Of a stretch of 64,000 nucleotides of DNA, positions 42,257-49,954 are shown one piece after another; positions within the stretch are counted from its first letter, which is position 1, and the number at the start of each line of letters is the position of its first letter. A model generated the notes under the pieces. The model was not told the origin of the DNA and did no database searches. It saw only the letters and a list, made by a program, of their open reading frames with translations. A program made the position numbers and the translations under genes. Source of the DNA: a virus. The stretch covers positions 116,180 through 180,179 of the IMG/VR virus record IMGVR_UViG_3300024243_000005, one strand, 5' to 3'.

Positions 42257-43587
42257 GTCACAGATATGAAGCCTCTGTGCTGGCGTGGGAGACATTGGCC
42301 GTTGTCGCCAGTACAAGGCCCTGGCGCTGGCGTAACGACGTGTATCGCTCGTCACAAATACAAAGCCCCTGTGCTGGCGTAGCGTCAATCGTTTCAAGTC
42401 ACAAATACTAAGCCTTTGTGCTGGCATAATGGTATCTGGCTTAGGGGCACAAATACAAAGCCTCTGCGCTGGCGTTGCCACCTATGTTGCACGTCATCAG
42501 TATAAAGCCCTGACGCTGGCCCTTAGATACGTTCAGCGTTGGGGGCACAGATATCAAGCCTCTGCGCTGGCATAAGTGCACTCCAGACCTGGGTCACGAA
42601 TACGAAGCCTCCGTGTTGGCATTATCCAGGTACGTCCATCGGCGTCAGTACAAGGCCCTGACGCGGGCGTAGGAGAGAAGTCTGGATCACAGATACAAAA
42701 CCTCTGCGCGGGTGTAAAGACGACTGCGAGGTCGGCGCAGAAACAAAGCCTCTGCGCTGGCGTGAAGAAACTATACAAGGCGCTACAGATACGAAGCCTC
42801 TGTATCGGCGTCAAACCAACCCATGTGCTTATCACGAGTATGAGGCCCCCGTGCTGGCATGGAAGTAGAATCCTAGATCAAGGCGGTAGTACAAAGCCCC
42901 ATCGCTGGCATTATTGATCAGGCAATTCTATCGCAGATACCAAGCCTCCGCGCTGGCGTTATCGATTTCCTCAATGGCGCAGATACAACGCCCCTGCGCT
43001 GGCACAGCATGTTCATGATGGCGGTCACAGATACAAAGCCTCTGCGCTGGCGTATACAAAGCGAAGTACGTTGTGGGTACGAAGCCCCCGCGCTGGCACA
43101 GACGTTCAAGAAGGCGTCGTCAGTACAAAGCCCCAACGTTGGTGTAGGAGAGAAGCCTGAGTCACAGATACGAAGCCTCTGTGTTGGCGCAACAGCAGGG
43201 CGGTTAATGTCGTCGGTACAACGCCCCGACGCGGGCACGGTTCCGTTTGGGGGTAGGTCGTCGGTACAACGCCCCAACGCGGGCACTGAACAAGTTGGAA
43301 TTCGGTCACAGATACGAAGCCTCTGCGCTGGCATAGGGAGCTATGTCTATCGTTGTCAGTACAAAGCCCTGGCGCGGGCGTAATGCTCATGGTGGCGGTC
43401 ACAGATACAAAGCCACCGTGCTGGCGTATAACATAGCGTTCATCATAGGCGCAGATACGAAGCCTTCGCGCTGGCACAGATTAGTGTAGTAGTTTCACAG
43501 GCTGCTTGTCACAGATACCAAGCCTCTGTGCGGGCACCACCAGGAGTCCCACATGGGCACAAGTACAAAGCCCTCATGCTGGCGTTG
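42257..43587 (-). CRISPR. CRISPR-like array of 28 degenerate, structure-conserved units
   Basis: 28 units spaced 45-51 bp apart (one gap of 60; mean about 48). Read on the minus strand each unit is AYGCCAG - 6-nt stem - GGCTTYGTA - 6-nt stem - AC, about 30 nt, followed by a variable segment usually near 17 nt. The stem sequence varies but pairing is kept: CACAGA/TCTGTG (42259), CACAAA/TTTGTG (42400), CGTCAG/CTGACG (42643), CGCCAG/CTGGCG (42306), TACAGA/TCTGTA (42784), CGTCGG/CCGACG (43211). Nine stems are perfect, fourteen more pair fully only with G-U pairs of the minus-strand RNA, two only on the plus strand, and three contain a mismatch either way. The GGC at the loop's 5' edge can pair with GCC upstream, an H-type pseudoknot; one unit (42700) changes both sides (ACC/GGT). 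The first unit begins one base after the nuclease gene's stop codon. No separate leader or tracrRNA was identified. Confidence 0.85.
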
Positions 43588-45354
43588 TTATGCATTTTTC
43601 GTGTGGCGCTTTGCCCACTTCGCTTGGCGGGGTGCGGTATTTACGGCGTAATCCTTGACCTTGGTGGGCACAGCTTCCTTAGCCCCCTGCTGGTGTTCGT
43701 CCCAGCGAAGCAGCAGGTTGTGCGCTGCGTTAGCGTCCTGATCCCAGTTTGCCTGGCACTCGCTGCATGTGTGCATCACCTCTTTTGAGGCGTCCCAGGG
43801 TTCTTCCGGGTGGTCGCCACACACCGCACAATCCTGTGTGGTCATCGCTGCATTCACCTCAGCGACGGCGCCGAGACGCATCGCAAACCCATTGATGAGG
43901 TTGCTACGCAGTACCGAACACGCGGCGTCCCGTTGGTACAACCGGGCAGAAGCGATCTCTCCCTTATCAGACTCGGGGAGGACGTGCCGTTGCATTACGC
44001 TCAAATCGAACTGTTCCAGGACAAGAGTGTGGTACTTCCGCGAGAGGCGAGCGGCGATGTTACGGTACTGGTCCTTGCGGCGAGCGAGGCTCTTGTCACG
44101 TTGATTTGCTTCCCAGGACAACAGGTGCTTATCCTGCTTACGCCAGTCTTCCAAGCGCGGGTAGGCCAGGGTGTCACCTGCGAAGCGGGAGTCCCGCCAC
44201 GTACGTGCAAGCGCCGCTAGGCGTGCCGTTGAACGCCAAGCATGCAACGTCGTTGCAGCCTCAATCAACCAGTCAGGGAGCGACGCCCCTTGTTTCGTTT
44301 GGCGGCGCATCCACGCAGCCAGCCAATCACGCTCAATGTTGAAGTTCTTGTCACGTGTGCTGCGCAGGTCCTCGACCTTGCGGAACCCAGAGCGGACAGC
44401 CCCCTCAAGGAGGATCTCCTCCTCATATCCTTGGTTGTCACGGAAGTACGCGACACGGAGGAGTCCACTGGGACGCACACGCCACCCAATGTCCACGGCC
44501 ACAGTGCCAGTGCCACATGTTTCGCGGCGCCAGCCATCAGGGAGCGACAATGTAAAGTGGACGCTCCAGCGATCCTTGCCCGCCAGGCGTTCACGCAGAA
44601 CTTTGACATCCTTGATCGTGGCCACCCGAGGCAGAGGACGGTGCAGGATGAGCGGCCAGGTTGCCCAGATGGGCGTCGTTTTGCCCTGCACGGTACCAAC
44701 ACGCATCTTCAACTCAGAGCGCTTCGGGTTCGAACCGACGAAGATGCGCAGAAGTGTACTGTCACAGGCTAGTGCCTCAAAACTACTCAACCCTTTTTGT
44801 ATCTGTACAGCGACGGCACCATGCCCCGTCCAACGCCGAAAGTGGGGGTCCACAAACGCAGCTTTGCGTGCTGCATCCACGGCCTTCTCAATAATTAGAT
44901 ATGTACCCCAGTAGCAACCACAGATTGCGCGTTCTTTCCGGATAGTAGCCTGCGCACTTTCATTCACCTTGTTGATGGCTGTCTGTACCGCCGTGTCATC
45001 CTTGAGTGCAGCTTTAGCCTTGCGCAGTTCCGCACGCACTGTCTTGAGCTGCTGCCGTGCAATCTTCACACGCTTCCGTTGCTCCTTGGTGGAAGAACGT
45101 GAACGTGATGCTCTGTGTGTCGCCCGGAGATCAGCGATTGCAGCATCAACGACTGCTTTTTTCGCTGTCGCTTCTTCTTCGAGAGGTTCTACCGTCGGAT
45201 GGACACCCATGATGGCGCGTACCTTCTTACGGCGGTCACGTTCAATCTCGATGAGTTTGTTGTAATACTGATGTGCCAAATGTATCTGGTCGGATACGAG
45301 ATCCACGTTTTCACACGGGGGTCTAAGCCCGTAGCGATACACTAGAATGGGCAT
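43588..45354 (-). CDS. Compact Cas12-family RNA-guided nuclease (type V-M/Cas12m-like)
   Basis: 588 aa; ATG at 45354 with AAAAAAGAGGAG 4 nt upstream. RuvC-I: VAVDIGWR with D288. RuvC-II: LVLEQFDL with E447. Zinc ribbon: C509/C512 and C530/C533 (CAVCGDH, CSECQANW). RuvC-III: DQDANAAHNLL with D540. Residues about 55-145 are a Lys/Glu-rich coiled coil, and GCYWGTYLIIEKAVD, then RRWTGHGAVAVQIQ, WKD-like ARTWRD and RRKDQYRNIAARLS repeat the layout I recall for mycobacterial Cas12m. Unlike that protein, where RuvC residues are altered, all three acids are present here, so DNA cleavage is plausible. TnpB proteins are shorter (about 400 aa) and lack the downstream array. It contains an imperfect TTTACGGCGTAAT copy near its 3' end. 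Confidence 0.85.
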   Translation of the reverse strand: MPILVYRYGLRPPCENVDLVSDQIHLAHQYYNKLIEIERDRRKKVRAIMGVHPTVEPLEEEATAKKAVVDAAIADLRATHRASRSRSSTKEQRKRVKIARQQLKTVRAELRKAKAALKDDTAVQTAINKVNESAQATIRKERAICGCYWGTYLIIEKAVDAARKAAFVDPHFRRWTGHGAVAVQIQKGLSSFEALACDSTLLRIFVGSNPKRSELKMRVGTVQGKTTPIWATWPLILHRPLPRVATIKDVKVLRERLAGKDRWSVHFTLSLPDGWRRETCGTGTVAVDIGWRVRPSGLLRVAYFRDNQGYEEEILLEGAVRSGFRKVEDLRSTRDKNFNIERDWLAAWMRRQTKQGASLPDWLIEAATTLHAWRSTARLAALARTWRDSRFAGDTLAYPRLEDWRKQDKHLLSWEANQRDKSLARRKDQYRNIAARLSRKYHTLVLEQFDLSVMQRHVLPESDKGEIASARLYQRDAACSVLRSNLINGFAMRLGAVAEVNAAMTTQDCAVCGDHPEEPWDASKEVMHTCSECQANWDQDANAAHNLLLRWDEHQQGAKEAVPTKVKDYAVNTAPRQAKWAKRHTKNA

Positions 45355-45373
45355 GCTGCTCCTCTTTTTTAGA

Positions 45374-45832
45374 TCAGATGATTTCGTCGTCAGGGTGTCG
45401 TAGTGGGGGTTCAACGATGTGTACGGCGTGGGCGCAGTCTTGGGTGTCAACACCCAGGTTGCCACGTAGGAACATGGCGTAGCGCTCGTCAGGACCAACG
45501 GCTGTGACGTGTCGCCCTCGGCGGATCATCTGGAGGGGGTGCACCGTTTTGTAGTGGACAGCGCAGCCTTTGGTGACTGTGTGGATGCCTCGGGTGTTCT
45601 TCATATAAACGTGGATTGAAACCCCTTCCGGGATTGGTGCATGTTGTCCGTGGCGCATCTTAGTGCAGACGTACACATGTTCGTAGATGTTGAAGAGGAG
45701 GCAGAAGCAACGGTTACAATAGCGCACACGGTACATGCGCTGCACCTTGGAGGGGAACTTCTGTTGCTGGAGGCAGGGGATTGCCAGAGCACAGTGTCCA
45801 CAGGCTTTGTCGGTGGTGAGGATGGTTCTCAT
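45374..45832 (-). CDS. CxxCPxxxxC-family paralog 1 (most divergent)
   Basis: 152 aa. N-terminal ACGHCALAIPCLQQQK replaces the usual CP by CA; then YCNRCFCLLF and VCTKMRHG. Last gene of the eleven-gene paralog run and immediately upstream of the Cas12-like gene on the same strand; 20 bp separate its stop from the nuclease ATG, so cotranscription is likely. Confidence 0.75.
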   Translation of the reverse strand: MRTILTTDKACGHCALAIPCLQQQKFPSKVQRMYRVRYCNRCFCLLFNIYEHVYVCTKMRHGQHAPIPEGVSIHVYMKNTRGIHTVTKGCAVHYKTVHPLQMIRRGRHVTAVGPDERYAMFLRGNLGVDTQDCAHAVHIVEPPLRHPDDEII

Positions 45833-46275
45833 GGCTTCTTTATGGGGAGGGAGAAGGCCCCTGATTGCAACGCGTGGAGCGTCTCATCGAGGAACTCTTC
45901 GTCCATGTCATGGATTGGTGTTTGGAAGTCGTACCCCCCTTTGTGCAGGATACAACTGGGGCACACTCCCGCGTTTATGTAGATGCCGAGGACAGGGTCT
46001 TTGATGCGCGTCTCAGGGGTGCCTGTGGCGTTCGCCGCAGCGACGTAGTTTGGCACACAAGAGGAGTCGGTCATGCTGCGCCGCTCACACCTGAACATCA
46101 CCACCTTCTTGACTCGGGGTATGTGGGTGCGAGACTGCATTGATTCAGGTACGGGGTAGGTTTCTTTAAGGACGAAGCGTGTACACCTCACGCACAGGAA
46201 GGTTTCACTGTTGTTCATCTTGAACAACGCCCCGGAGAGGCAAGCGACGGCGAAGGGACAGCGCTTACATTTCAT
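45829..46275 (-). CDS. CxxCPxxxxC-family paralog 2
   Basis: 148 aa starting MKCKRCPFAVACLSGALFK (C3, C6, C12), then CVRC (C28, C31), a FRCERRS strand near residue 62, DPVLG and a C-terminal CPSC. This is the archetype of the family: N-terminal three-cysteine knuckle, second CxxC, central F-x-C-E-K/R-R, then DP-x-x-G and a last CxxC. Predicted zinc or Fe-S protein; role unknown. 4-nt overlaps at both ends. Confidence 0.8.
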   Translation of the reverse strand: MKCKRCPFAVACLSGALFKMNNSETFLCVRCTRFVLKETYPVPESMQSRTHIPRVKKVVMFRCERRSMTDSSCVPNYVAAANATGTPETRIKDPVLGIYINAGVCPSCILHKGGYDFQTPIHDMDEEFLDETLHALQSGAFSLPIKKP

Positions 46276-46649
46276 CCGATCTTCTTCCGGTGATCCTGCG
46301 CAGCGGCTTGTTGTAGTTCCTCCGACACACACGTGGAACACTTGCCCAACGGGATGTCGGTACCTGTCATTGGGTCCGTGACGTACGCAATAGTGTTTCT
46401 CGATGTAACAGCCTCGGACACTTGTTCGTGCACAAAATTGGACTCTGGGGGGCTGCGTTTCTCACAAAGGAATTCCACTATACGTTTGGGTTGTGGGATG
46501 ACACGCACACACACTGTTTCCGCCACAGGGGGATTCTCAATGATGATGAGGCGGGAACATTTAGCGCACAGACACACGTAGCTGCTGTTTATTTTGAACA
46601 GCGCCCCGGACATGCACGCAACCACGAAAGGACAGCGCTTACACTTCAT
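46272..46649 (-). CDS. CxxCPxxxxC-family paralog 3
   Basis: 125 aa, MKCKRCPFVVACMSGALFK, nearly identical in its first 19 residues to paralog 2, then CLCAKC, FLCEKRS, DPMTG and CSTC. A recent duplicate of paralog 2. Confidence 0.8.
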   Translation of the reverse strand: MKCKRCPFVVACMSGALFKINSSYVCLCAKCSRLIIIENPPVAETVCVRVIPQPKRIVEFLCEKRSPPESNFVHEQVSEAVTSRNTIAYVTDPMTGTDIPLGKCSTCVSEELQQAAAQDHRKKIG

Positions 46650-47100
46650 CGAGGTGCTCCACGGCGTATACCTCCTTGTCCCCAATGGCTTGGGGCACGG
46701 CGCCTTTGCATTCCTCACATTTGGTAATCTTGATGTGGCTCGTACCTCCCGGCGACATCGGGTCTATGGGCTCACCCAAGGCTCCTGATGATAATTTATC
46801 CAGGTTGAAGACGTCTACCTGGGGGATGTCGTAGATATCCAGGAACGCACGGTCCAGCTTCTCACAGTGGAGGTATCGACGCGCGGCAACGGCTACTTCT
46901 GTTTGCCATACACGCAGAGGGTTGTCGGGTGGTGACCCGGGAGCAGGGTCCACGTCGATGAGTTCGTAGGATGTGACCTGCAACCGCGCGCACTCACGAC
47001 AAAGGAGGATTGTGATGCTGCTCCCTATCACTGCGCCCACCTCTGATTGGAGCTTTCCCGCCATGCACAGCAGCACATAAGGACACCGGCTACACTTCAC
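46639..47100 (-). CDS. CxxCPxxxxC-family paralog 4
   Basis: 153 aa from GTG 47100. VKCSRCPYVLLCMAGKL, LCRECARL, LHCEKLD, then IDPMSPGGT and KCEECK. Contains more acidic residues in the centre than its neighbours. Confidence 0.75.
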   Translation of the reverse strand: MKCSRCPYVLLCMAGKLQSEVGAVIGSSITILLCRECARLQVTSYELIDVDPAPGSPPDNPLRVWQTEVAVAARRYLHCEKLDRAFLDIYDIPQVDVFNLDKLSSGALGEPIDPMSPGGTSHIKITKCEECKGAVPQAIGDKEVYAVEHLDEV

Positions 47101-47644
47101 GCCCGTCCTTTCCTTTGATCCCCCAGGGGTGCACCAGCGCTTCCATTGCCCCACTGTCCCGCGCTCGCTTGAACGCCAGCTCGTCGTCCAGGTTCACGAT
47201 GCGGTAGGCGCTGAAGGCACCATGCCTGCGCTCCTCACAATTACAGCGGTTGCAAACCTGCATGCGGAGAACTGTTCCACCTACGGGGTCCACGACGTTC
47301 ATTGTGATGGGCTCCGCCAAGGAAGACATGTGGTCTCCCGGGTCACCCACGGTAGATGTGGCAATACCTTTGCCTTCCGCAGTGTTCCGTACCCGATCAA
47401 CAATATCCGCGTAGCTTCGCTTCTCACAGATGAGGTAGGTCAGCGTCCCATCGTAGGGCAACACACCATGAAACTGCCGATAGAATTCAACAGTGTCAGC
47501 GGGTTCATTAGGCCCCGGACCAGCCTTGGCGTGCACAAGCTCAAGGCGCCGACACCGATAGCAGAGCGACGCAGTGCGGTCCTTGGAGTGCAGGAGCGTT
47601 CCACCGAGGCACGGCAAGACGAGAGGGCACTCTTTACATTTCAT
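47090..47644 (-). CDS. CxxCPxxxxC-family paralog 5
   Basis: 184 aa, MKCKECPLVLPCLGGTL, CYRCRRLELV, LICEKRS, VDPVGGTVLRMQ and CNRCNCEE. Longer C-terminal helix than paralogs 2-4. Confidence 0.8.
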   Translation of the reverse strand: MKCKECPLVLPCLGGTLLHSKDRTASLCYRCRRLELVHAKAGPGPNEPADTVEFYRQFHGVLPYDGTLTYLICEKRSYADIVDRVRNTAEGKGIATSTVGDPGDHMSSLAEPITMNVVDPVGGTVLRMQVCNRCNCEERRHGAFSAYRIVNLDDELAFKRARDSGAMEALVHPWGIKGKDGREV

Positions 47645-48126
47645 GGCGTGTCTCCCGTGGGGACGATGATCTTTCGCAGCTCACTCTCCTCCCGCAGTCT
47701 CTCTCGGATGAGGTTGCCCCCAGCCTGCCCCACCGCTTCAAAGATGGCCACCGTCTGCTTCGCCATCATCTCTGTGATTGCAGGGTCAGTGAAGGTGACC
47801 TTCCGGGAGTCCAGGTCCTCGTGCAGCTTAATGCGGTAAGGGAGAACACGGCGGTCCTCGGGGTCACACATGGTGCAGCCCGAGACGAGCAGTGGGCCAC
47901 CGTCCACAGGGTCCACGAGCTGAACACCACGACGTACCTCCGGAGCGGCGCGGTACTGGAACTGCAGCACGTCAAGGTTCCTCTTCTCACACACGAAGTG
48001 CAAGCTGCGGGGCTCCTGCACGAGTAGTTCGAGACGCCCACACTGAGGACATAGGCGCATAACGATGGCGCTGTGGAAGGTACCCTGCATGCATGGTAGG
48101 GCGACGGGGCAGTGTTTGCATTTCAT
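47641..48126 (-). CDS. CxxCPxxxxC-family paralog 6
   Basis: 161 aa, MKCKHCPVALPCMQGTF, LCPQCGRLELL, FVCEKRN, VDPVDGGPLLVSG and CTMCDPED, helical C-terminus with RERLREESELRKI. ATG overlaps paralog 7's stop. Confidence 0.8.
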   Translation of the reverse strand: MKCKHCPVALPCMQGTFHSAIVMRLCPQCGRLELLVQEPRSLHFVCEKRNLDVLQFQYRAAPEVRRGVQLVDPVDGGPLLVSGCTMCDPEDRRVLPYRIKLHEDLDSRKVTFTDPAITEMMAKQTVAIFEAVGQAGGNLIRERLREESELRKIIVPTGDTP

Positions 48127-48683
48127 GATTTCTTCTCTTTGTCACCAAGGATGTACTCTGGTGGCACACCCGTACCTCGTATCATGAGATTGAGCGTAGC
48201 ATCGTATCGCTCACGCATGGTGTTTGTCTTACGTACTTGGCGTAGTGTTTTTAGGAGCACACTTCTTTTCTTAGCCATCTCAGCATCGGGGTCCTTTGCT
48301 GAAAAGGTGATTCGCTGCATGTCGAGGTCCTCGTACATTTCTACCACGTACAGATTGTGCCGAGGTCCGTCACACCGGATGCAAGCAGACACAGGCAGGA
48401 AACCGCCGGACACTGGGTCGACAACCTGAATGCCTCTTCCATCCTTGGGAGCATCAATAATAGCTTGTTGCAATGTAAGCAGGTTCCTCTTCTCACACCG
48501 GAAGTACAGCGCGCGCTTTACGCGGTAAACTGGGCCGTTGAGAGCACCACGCGTTTTAACGGGGAGCACCTCAAATAGCCCACATACTTGGCACAAGTTG
48601 ATGATGACTGCGAAGGCGTGGTGATTGTCGAACCACACCCCCTGCATACACGGCAAGGCCAGGGGACAGTTTCCACACTTCAA
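48123..48683 (-). CDS. CxxCPxxxxC-family paralog 7
   Basis: 186 aa. The TTG at 48683 is chosen because it lies 8 nt after GGAGGG, overlaps the upstream TGA (TTGA) and aligns with the family start (KCGNCPLALPCMQGVW). Then LCQVCG, FRCEKRN, VDPVSGGFLPVS and CIRCDG; closest to paralog 6. A TTTACGCGGTAAA site lies in its coding region (48517). Confidence 0.75.
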   Translation of the reverse strand: MKCGNCPLALPCMQGVWFDNHHAFAVIINLCQVCGLFEVLPVKTRGALNGPVYRVKRALYFRCEKRNLLTLQQAIIDAPKDGRGIQVVDPVSGGFLPVSACIRCDGPRHNLYVVEMYEDLDMQRITFSAKDPDAEMAKKRSVLLKTLRQVRKTNTMRERYDATLNLMIRGTGVPPEYILGDKEKKS

Positions 48684-49087
48684 AACAAAGACCCTCCTGG
48701 CCCTGCTCCTGGACCGAAAATGAGGTTGTGAACCTCGTTGATGAGTTCCGTCGCGCACTCTTCACACAGGGTTACGAGGAAGTCTTTCCCTAGAACAACA
48801 GGAACGTGACTGTACGAAAAGCGTTGCACCTCCTCCCGCTTCCTTTTCACCACGCGTCGGATGGCATTTTCGAAGGCCCCCTTGAGTTTGTTGGCAGAGT
48901 AGTTTTCACTTTGTACGCAGATAGGTAGGAGGTCCCACACCTCGTGGATCTCAGCTTGCCCCACTCGCAATACTTGCACCTTGTTACATGTTGGACACAC
49001 CACGATCCCGCGCACTGGTTCCTTTCCCGCCAGACATGCTAGAGCGTGGGGGCATTTGGCACAGGCTGATGTTATTTCATGAATCAT
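48680..49087 (-). CDS. CxxCPxxxxC-family paralog 8
   Basis: 135 aa, ACAKCPHALACLAGKEPVRG, VCPTCNKVQVL; a shorter central region and a last CEEC. Two residues before the first Cys extend the usual N-terminus. Confidence 0.75.
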   Translation of the reverse strand: MIHEITSACAKCPHALACLAGKEPVRGIVVCPTCNKVQVLRVGQAEIHEVWDLLPICVQSENYSANKLKGAFENAIRRVVKRKREEVQRFSYSHVPVVLGKDFLVTLCEECATELINEVHNLIFGPGAGPGGSLF

Positions 49088-49542
49088 GATCCATAGCTAC
49101 CGGGCCGAGACACCACCCCCACGTTCTCGTGGATGGTGCTAGGGTCGTAGCCTCGCAGAGCATCAGGGTGGTCGTCCACATCAATGTACAAGACGCGTGT
49201 GCTCCGGTTGAAGTATTTGCTCTGTCCGAAGATAGCATCACAGAGGCCACACGTTTCGTCCTCGTTCCGCTGCATCGCTGCCTTACGTACGAGCTTATAC
49301 CCTGTGATGTAGGGGCGATCGGCAGGTTCCATGCTTTTGACCGGAGGGCACTCGAAGATCCAAACGATGTCGTGTAACACCAATATCTCAGGTACCCCAT
49401 TTTTCCCTGGGATACGGATGTGCCTGTCTCCACGTGGGGCAAGTACGGCGGTACGCTCACACCCCTCGCACAGATGCATAAACCCAGGTGGCTCCCCATT
49501 CTGCATGCACGGGATAGCGAAAGGGCATCTACGACAATCCAC
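49084..49542 (-). CDS. CxxCPxxxxC-family paralog 9
   Basis: 152 aa from GTG 49542, VDCRRCPFAIPCMQNGEPPG, CEGCERTAVLA, FECPPVK in place of the CEKR strand, and CGLCDAIFG at the C-terminal CxxC. Overlaps paralog 10 by 14 nt. Confidence 0.75.
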   Translation of the reverse strand: MDCRRCPFAIPCMQNGEPPGFMHLCEGCERTAVLAPRGDRHIRIPGKNGVPEILVLHDIVWIFECPPVKSMEPADRPYITGYKLVRKAAMQRNEDETCGLCDAIFGQSKYFNRSTRVLYIDVDDHPDALRGYDPSTIHENVGVVSRPGSYGS

Positions 49543-49954
49543 TATTATCCCCCAGGAATAAGCGAAGACCCCAAACGTGGTCACGGTCTTCAAGGTCTCC
49601 GCAGTAAACACGAGGACGGTCTGCCGCACCGTCGCGCTTGAGATCGTTGATACAGTTGGGGCACTTGATGACGTGACACCCACCCATACGATGCCCGGCG
49701 ATAACCTCGGGGTGTACGCGCACGAAAGGAGCCACGGGCATTCCGTTTTTGCTGGGGTCAGGGAACACGACTTCCTTGACCTTGGGACACACGAAGCTCC
49801 ACCACATGACTTGCGGACAACGGTTTCGGTACGTTTCAGTATTGACAGGACGGCGCACCCACACCCGAAGACACTCAGGGCACACCTTCGCGGCGTTCGG
49901 CGGGCGACCATTTGCCAAGCACCACACCGCGAAGGGGCATTTTGCACATATCAC
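49529..49954 (-). CDS. CxxCPxxxxC-family paralog 10
   Basis: 141 aa from GTG 49954, ICAKCPFAVWCLANGRPP, VCPECLRVWVR, FVCPKVK and KCPNCINDLKRDG. Groups with paralog 9 by the NGxPP sequence after the third cysteine. Confidence 0.75.
   Translation of the reverse strand: MICAKCPFAVWCLANGRPPNAAKVCPECLRVWVRRPVNTETYRNRCPQVMWWSFVCPKVKEVVFPDPSKNGMPVAPFVRVHPEVIAGHRMGGCHVIKCPNCINDLKRDGAADRPRVYCGDLEDRDHVWGLRLFLGDNSGLS

Noticed and set aside
42241-43550. Minus-strand open frames with repeated QRLRICD and RGFVSV peptides across the array, suggestive of tandem-repeat proteins
   Set aside because: The repeats shift frame from unit to unit because unit length varies between 45 and 51 bp, and substitutions preserve RNA stems rather than amino acids.
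42257-45354. TIGR-Tas system (tandem interspaced guide RNAs)
   Set aside because: That system uses a Nop-domain protein and box C/D-like repeats. The protein here has RuvC motifs and a TnpB-type zinc ribbon, and the repeats form a single stem with pseudoknot potential.
43588-45354. Simple IS605/TnpB transposon
   Set aside because: 588 aa is long for TnpB, there is no TnpA, no subterminal palindromes were seen at the ends, and the gene is followed by a multi-unit array instead of one omega RNA.
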